Made by a program: the position numbers and the translations under genes
Assembly: GCA_003221455.1 (NCBI GenBank)
Contig: QHRX01000208.1
Coordinates: 1-52,495, forward strand
Direction of reading: 5' to 3'
Source of the DNA: Candidatus Rokuibacteriota bacterium
Lineage (GTDB): Bacteria > Methylomirabilota > Methylomirabilia > Rokubacteriales > CSP1-6
Length of the DNA stretch: 52,495 nucleotides
Notes under the pieces: model-generated
The model's database searches: none
Told to the model about the DNA's origin: nothing
Seen by the model: the letters and a program-made list of their open reading frames with translations, nothing else
Part shown: piece by piece, positions 50,099 to 52,495 of the stretch
Position numbering within the stretch: position 1 is the first letter of the stretch
Layout: every line of letters begins with the position of its first letter

Positions 50099-52495
50099 AT
50101 GAAGCTCGTGGTGGACGGACAGACCGCCGAGGTCGCCGTCGGGGCAACCGTCCTGGACGCCGTGAACCGGCTCGGCATCGCGCTGCCCCAGCTCTGCAAG
50201 GATCCCGATCGCCCGCCGCTCGGCGCCTGCCGCACCTGCCTCGTCCAGGTCGAGGGGCAGCGCGGCGCGCCGGCCGCCTGTCACCTCCCGGCGCGCGAGG
50301 GGATGGTCGTGAGCACGACCGCCCCCGAGGTCGTCCGCCTCCGCTCGGTGGTGCTCGACCTCACGCGCTCGATGCTGAGCGCGGGCGCCGGCCGCGAGGG
50401 CTTGGGTCAGCTCGGGGCCGCGAGCGCCCGGCACGCGGTCGGCCGCCCCTCGTTCGCCCCGCTCCACCGCTTTGCCGTCGACGACTCCAAGTCCTTCTTT
50501 GTCCTGGACCGCGAGGCCTGCATCCTCTGCGGCCGCTGCACCGTCGCGTGCGGCGACGTCCAGCGGATCGGCGCCATCGCCCTCCTCGGCCGCGCCCACG
50601 CGATGCGGGTCGGCGTCGTCGGCGACGGGCCGATGTCCGCGTCGGTCTGCACCTCCTGCGGCCAGTGCGTCGCGACCTGCCCGACCGGCGCGCTCCGGCC
50701 GAAGGAGGCACCGGTCGCGGTGGCGACGACGGTCGAGACGACGTGCCCGTACTGCGGCGTCGGGTGCGGCCTCGAGCTCGCCGTTCGGGCCGACGGCCGC
50801 CTGGCCCTCATGGCCGACGACGTCCCCTCGAACCTCTCGAGCCAGGGGATGCTCTGCGTCAAGGGCCGCTTCGGCGCCGGCTTCGTCCACGCCCGCGACC
50901 GGGTCACGCGCCCGCTCATCCGGCGCCAGGGCCGCTGGCACGAGGTCGGGTGGGAGGAGGCGCTCGAGACGGCCGCCGCCGGGTTCGCCCGCCAGCGTGG
51001 CCGGTTCGGCGCGCTCGCCTCCGCCAAGGCGACCAACGAGGACGGCTACGTGATCCAGAAGTTCTGCCGCGCCGTCATGGGCACGAACAACGTGGATCAC
51101 TGCACCCGCCTCTGCCATTCGCCGTCGGTCGAGGCGATGCTCGCGTCGATGGGCTCGGGCGCCACGTCGAACTCGTACGTCGATTACGAGGAGGCGGGCT
51201 GCCTCCTGGTCGTGGGCGCCGACGCCTCCGCCAACCACCCAGTCGTCGCGGTCCGCTTCCGGCGGGCCATGGCGCGCGGCGCGCGGATCGTCGTCGTGAA
51301 CCCAAAGCGCATCGAGCTCTGCGACCAGGCCGACCTCTGGCTCCAGCCGCGGCCCGGCACCGACGCCGTCCTCTTCAACGCGATGGCGCGGCTGATCCTC
51401 GACGCGGGGCTCGCGAACCTCGAGTTCGTCGGCGCGCGCACGGAGGGCTTCGAGGCCTGGCGGGAGTCACTGGCGGACGCGACCCTCGAGCGCGCGGCGG
51501 CGCTGACCGGCGTGCCCGCCCCCGACATCGCGCGCGCCGCGCGCTGGTACGCGCGCCCGCCGTGGGGGGGCTCGTGCCTGATCTGGGGGATGGGGATCAC
51601 GCAGCACGTGAACGGCATCCACAACGCCCACGCGCTCCTGAACCTCTCGCTCGTGACCGGGCAGCTCGGTCGGCCCGGCTCCGGCATCTCGCCGCTCCGC
51701 GGTCAGAACAACGTCCAGGGCTGCGGCGACGCAGGCTGCATCCCGACCAACCTGCCCGGCTACCAGACCTACGCGCCGGAGACGCTGGCCCTGTTCGAGC
51801 GGGCCTGGGGCGTCCGGCCGCCGGCCGAGCCGGGGCTCACGGTGACCGACATGGTCGAGGCCTGGCTCGACGGGCGGATCCGCGCGATGTACGTCGTCGG
51901 CGAGAATCCGCTCCTCTCGGAGCCCGACCTCCACCACGCCGAGAAGGCGCTGGCCCAGCTCGACCTGATCGTCGTCCAGGACCTGTTCCTGCACGAGACG
52001 GCCGAGCACGCGCACGTGTTCCTCCCCGCGGCCGCGTTCGCCGAGAAGGAGGGCACCTTCACCAACTCGGAGCGGCGCGTCCAGCGGGTGCGGCAGGCCC
52101 TCCCGCCGCCCGGCGAGGCGCGCCCCGACTGGTGGATCGCCGGCGAGCTGGCCAAGCGCGTCGCCCGCCGGCTCGGCCTGGGCCTCGACCGGCAGTTCGA
52201 TTACGGGGGCGCGGCGGAGATCTTCGCCGAGATGGCGCGGCTTACCCCGGTCCTCGGCGGGCTCTCCCACGCGCGCCTCGACTGCGAGGGCGGCCTGCAA
52301 TGGCCCTGTCCATCGCCCGACCATCCCGGGACGCGCTTCCTCTACGCGGAGTCGTTCCCGCGCGGGCGCGGCCGGTTCGTCCCCGCGCTCGAGACGGCCC
52401 CGGCCGCCGAGCTGCCCGATCGGGAGTACCCGTTCGTCCTGAACACGGGGCGCCTCCTCTACCACTGGCACGGCGGCACGCTCACGCGCCGCGTC
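50099..52495 (+). CDS. fdhA: formate dehydrogenase alpha subunit, cut by window end
   Basis: Molybdenum/tungsten enzyme oxidising formate to CO2; 799 residues are present and the C-terminus lies beyond the window. Domains in order: an N-terminal [2Fe-2S] domain (LCKDPDRPPLGACRTCLVQ and a later ACHLPA Cys), a His-Cys region, two [4Fe-4S] motifs (CILCGRCTVACGDVQ, CTSCGQCVATCPTGA), then the MopB catalytic part with its own cluster (CPYCGVGCGLE, GMLCVKGRFG). The residue that binds the metal is Cys in CTRLCHSPSVEAM; it is not a selenocysteine. HVNGIHNAHALLNLSL and PLRGQNNVQGCGDAG are standard. ATG 50063 is an in-frame alternative adding 12 residues. This is the long NAD-type FdhA; other subunits are presumably downstream or elsewhere. 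Confidence 0.92.
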   Translation, partial: MKLVVDGQTAEVAVGATVLDAVNRLGIALPQLCKDPDRPPLGACRTCLVQVEGQRGAPAACHLPAREGMVVSTTAPEVVRLRSVVLDLTRSMLSAGAGREGLGQLGAASARHAVGRPSFAPLHRFAVDDSKSFFVLDREACILCGRCTVACGDVQRIGAIALLGRAHAMRVGVVGDGPMSASVCTSCGQCVATCPTGALRPKEAPVAVATTVETTCPYCGVGCGLELAVRADGRLALMADDVPSNLSSQGMLCVKGRFGAGFVHARDRVTRPLIRRQGRWHEVGWEEALETAAAGFARQRGRFGALASAKATNEDGYVIQKFCRAVMGTNNVDHCTRLCHSPSVEAMLASMGSGATSNSYVDYEEAGCLLVVGADASANHPVVAVRFRRAMARGARIVVVNPKRIELCDQADLWLQPRPGTDAVLFNAMARLILDAGLANLEFVGARTEGFEAWRESLADATLERAAALTGVPAPDIARAARWYARPPWGGSCLIWGMGITQHVNGIHNAHALLNLSLVTGQLGRPGSGISPLRGQNNVQGCGDAGCIPTNLPGYQTYAPETLALFERAWGVRPPAEPGLTVTDMVEAWLDGRIRAMYVVGENPLLSEPDLHHAEKALAQLDLIVVQDLFLHETAEHAHVFLPAAAFAEKEGTFTNSERRVQRVRQALPPPGEARPDWWIAGELAKRVARRLGLGLDRQFDYGGAAEIFAEMARLTPVLGGLSHARLDCEGGLQWPCPSPDHPGTRFLYAESFPRGRGRFVPALETAPAAELPDREYPFVLNTGRLLYHWHGGTLTRRV

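Noticed and set aside
50041-52495. Selenocysteine at the formate dehydrogenase active site
   Set aside because: The codon in the RLCHSP motif is TGC (Cys), not TGA.

Overview
The window is about 52.5 kb of very GC-rich bacterial DNA (roughly 70 % G+C), densely packed with short gaps and many 1-4 bp gene overlaps. LolA, a Wza-like export protein and HflK/HflC point to a diderm. A run of separate dehydrogenases, amidases and amidohydrolases, Tat-type secreted enzymes, choice-of-anchor P proteins and long Zn-ribbon/cyclase/ATPase/TPR regulators fits an uncultivated soil or subsurface lineage such as Candidatus Rokubacteria/Methylomirabilota. That taxonomic call is inference from gene style, not from a marker-gene search. 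No rRNA, tRNA, CRISPR array, insertion sequence or phage gene was found.

Layout. 0-12.5 kb is housekeeping: DUF2207 remnant (cut by the window edge), lytic transglycosylase, coaE-rsmA, RNase J facing a REC-GGDEF diguanylate cyclase, ftsK-lolA-yajQ, a lone TIR-like/Zn-ribbon protein, and rimO. 12.5-23.7 kb is a DNA-repair/tRNA block: rimO-pgpA-cinA-thpR, then recA-pilT-recX-alaS. It is split by a 3 kb insert holding a receiver protein, a polysaccharide export protein and a secreted protein. 24-28.5 kb is a decaying surface/exopolysaccharide locus: a PilZ protein, a tyrosine-kinase (CpsD/CapB-type) pseudogene, a frameshifted beta-helix protein, an intact secreted Cys-rich protein and a frameshifted choice-of-anchor P protein. 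Three genes of these two regions carry the same unusual upstream element, two palindromic sites 23-24 bp apart.

28.5-33.5 kb (minus strand) is one overlapping operon: DUF1537 acid-sugar kinase, PdxA2-type dehydrogenase, isocitrate/isopropylmalate-type dehydrogenase, a stand-alone cyclic-nucleotide-binding domain and an amidase. It suggests four-carbon sugar-acid catabolism. Divergent from it is an AceE-type E1, followed by a Tat-type amidohydrolase with a strong terminator and a 1122-residue Zn-ribbon/cyclase/AAA/TPR protein. 41.5-47.7 kb (minus strand) is a membrane-microdomain cluster: HflC-like protein, secreted acetamidase/formamidase, a permease fused to an HflK-like SPFH domain, HflC and HflK. 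The end has a secreted YVTN beta-propeller, an enolase-superfamily pseudogene and a formate dehydrogenase alpha subunit that runs off the window.

Two themes cross the window. First, c-di-GMP and cyclic-nucleotide signalling recur (GGDEF, YajQ, PilZ, class III cyclase, CAP_ED domain). Second, two initiation styles coexist: genes with TTGAC-type -35, -10, leader and Shine-Dalgarno (recA, the amidohydrolase, the cyclase, the enolase-family gene), and genes whose -10 box sits directly before the start codon (rnj, yajQ, rimO, the E1, DUF1537). Three genes (pgpA, recX, second hflC) appear to start at CTG.
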